From Branchiostoma floridae (Eukaryota; Chordata; Leptocardii; Amphioxiformes; Branchiostomatidae): a stretch of 35,161 nucleotides of DNA. The notes below the pieces were generated by a model. That model was not told the origin of the DNA and ran no database searches. It was given only the letters and a program-made list of their open reading frames with translations. Positions 35,077 through 35,161 of this stretch are shown one piece after another. The first letter of the stretch is position 1. Each line of letters begins with the position of its first letter. The position numbers and the translations under genes were made by a program. The stretch covers positions 13,635,989-13,671,149 of the forward strand of contig NC_049994.1 in assembly GCF_000003815.2 (NCBI RefSeq), written 5' to 3'.

Positions 35077-35161
35077 GTGTTTTTGTCCCGTCTCCCATTG
35101 TAATAAAACTTGTGACCCTCTTCAGTTCCTCCATTGCTTTCACCTATATTTACCTCCATGA

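Noticed and set aside
32600-35161. Frames of 70-101 codons in the duplicated terminal region
   Set aside because: They are not conserved between the two copies and show no recognisable domain.

Overview
The window is animal genomic DNA from a draft assembly: it has one run of exactly 100 Ns at 18122-18221 and compact, intron-rich genes separated by many small transposons. MYD88 and MOCOS with vertebrate-like exon layouts, short introns and dense MITE/SINE content suggest an invertebrate deuterostome, most likely a lancelet (Branchiostoma). The species is inference; the gene families are clear. All exon boundaries below were read by hand from GT/AG sites, and codon phase agrees across every visible junction.

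Region by region. (1) 128-5013, minus strand: complete MYD88 (5 coding exons, 298 aa; death domain, intermediate domain, TIR), with a probable untranslated first exon at about 5540-5720 and two tandem TCTCGCGAGA boxes near the inferred transcription start. (2) 6744-18359, minus strand: molybdenum cofactor sulfurase MOCOS in 15 coding exons; only the end of exon 1 is lost in the N gap. Its introns carry hAT-like, MULE-like and other TIR elements, tRNA-derived SINEs, and a long foldback hairpin. (3) 18360-24850: mostly mobile DNA. It holds a LINE reverse transcriptase remnant, a Ty3/gypsy retrotransposon with a 3' LTR and a large 5' internal deletion, bounded by a 5-bp target duplication, and a 270-bp tandem duplication. 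(4) 25204-27041, plus strand: a two-exon gene for a 507-aa protein with a TPR-like segment and a JmjC (Fe(II)/2-oxoglutarate) domain with its metal ligands intact. (5) 27574-32303, minus strand, convergent with the JmjC gene: an 8-exon gene for a 472-aa ATP-grasp ligase of unknown substrate, with a huge CA/TG microsatellite next to one splice donor and a piggyBac-like MITE in an intron. (6) 32600-35161: a degraded segmental duplication of non-coding sequence; a LINE tail inserted into one copy only, so the duplication is older than the insertion. It ends in a roughly 56-bp tandem repeat.

The genes do not form a pathway. MYD88 is the Toll/IL-1 receptor adaptor of innate immunity; MOCOS sulfurates the molybdenum cofactor of xanthine dehydrogenase and aldehyde oxidase; the JmjC and ATP-grasp proteins are predicted enzymes without an assigned substrate. 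The least described items are the ATP-grasp ligase, the TPR-JmjC protein, the tandem copies of a TIR-exon splice acceptor inside MYD88, and the almost LTR-less Ty3/gypsy insertion.
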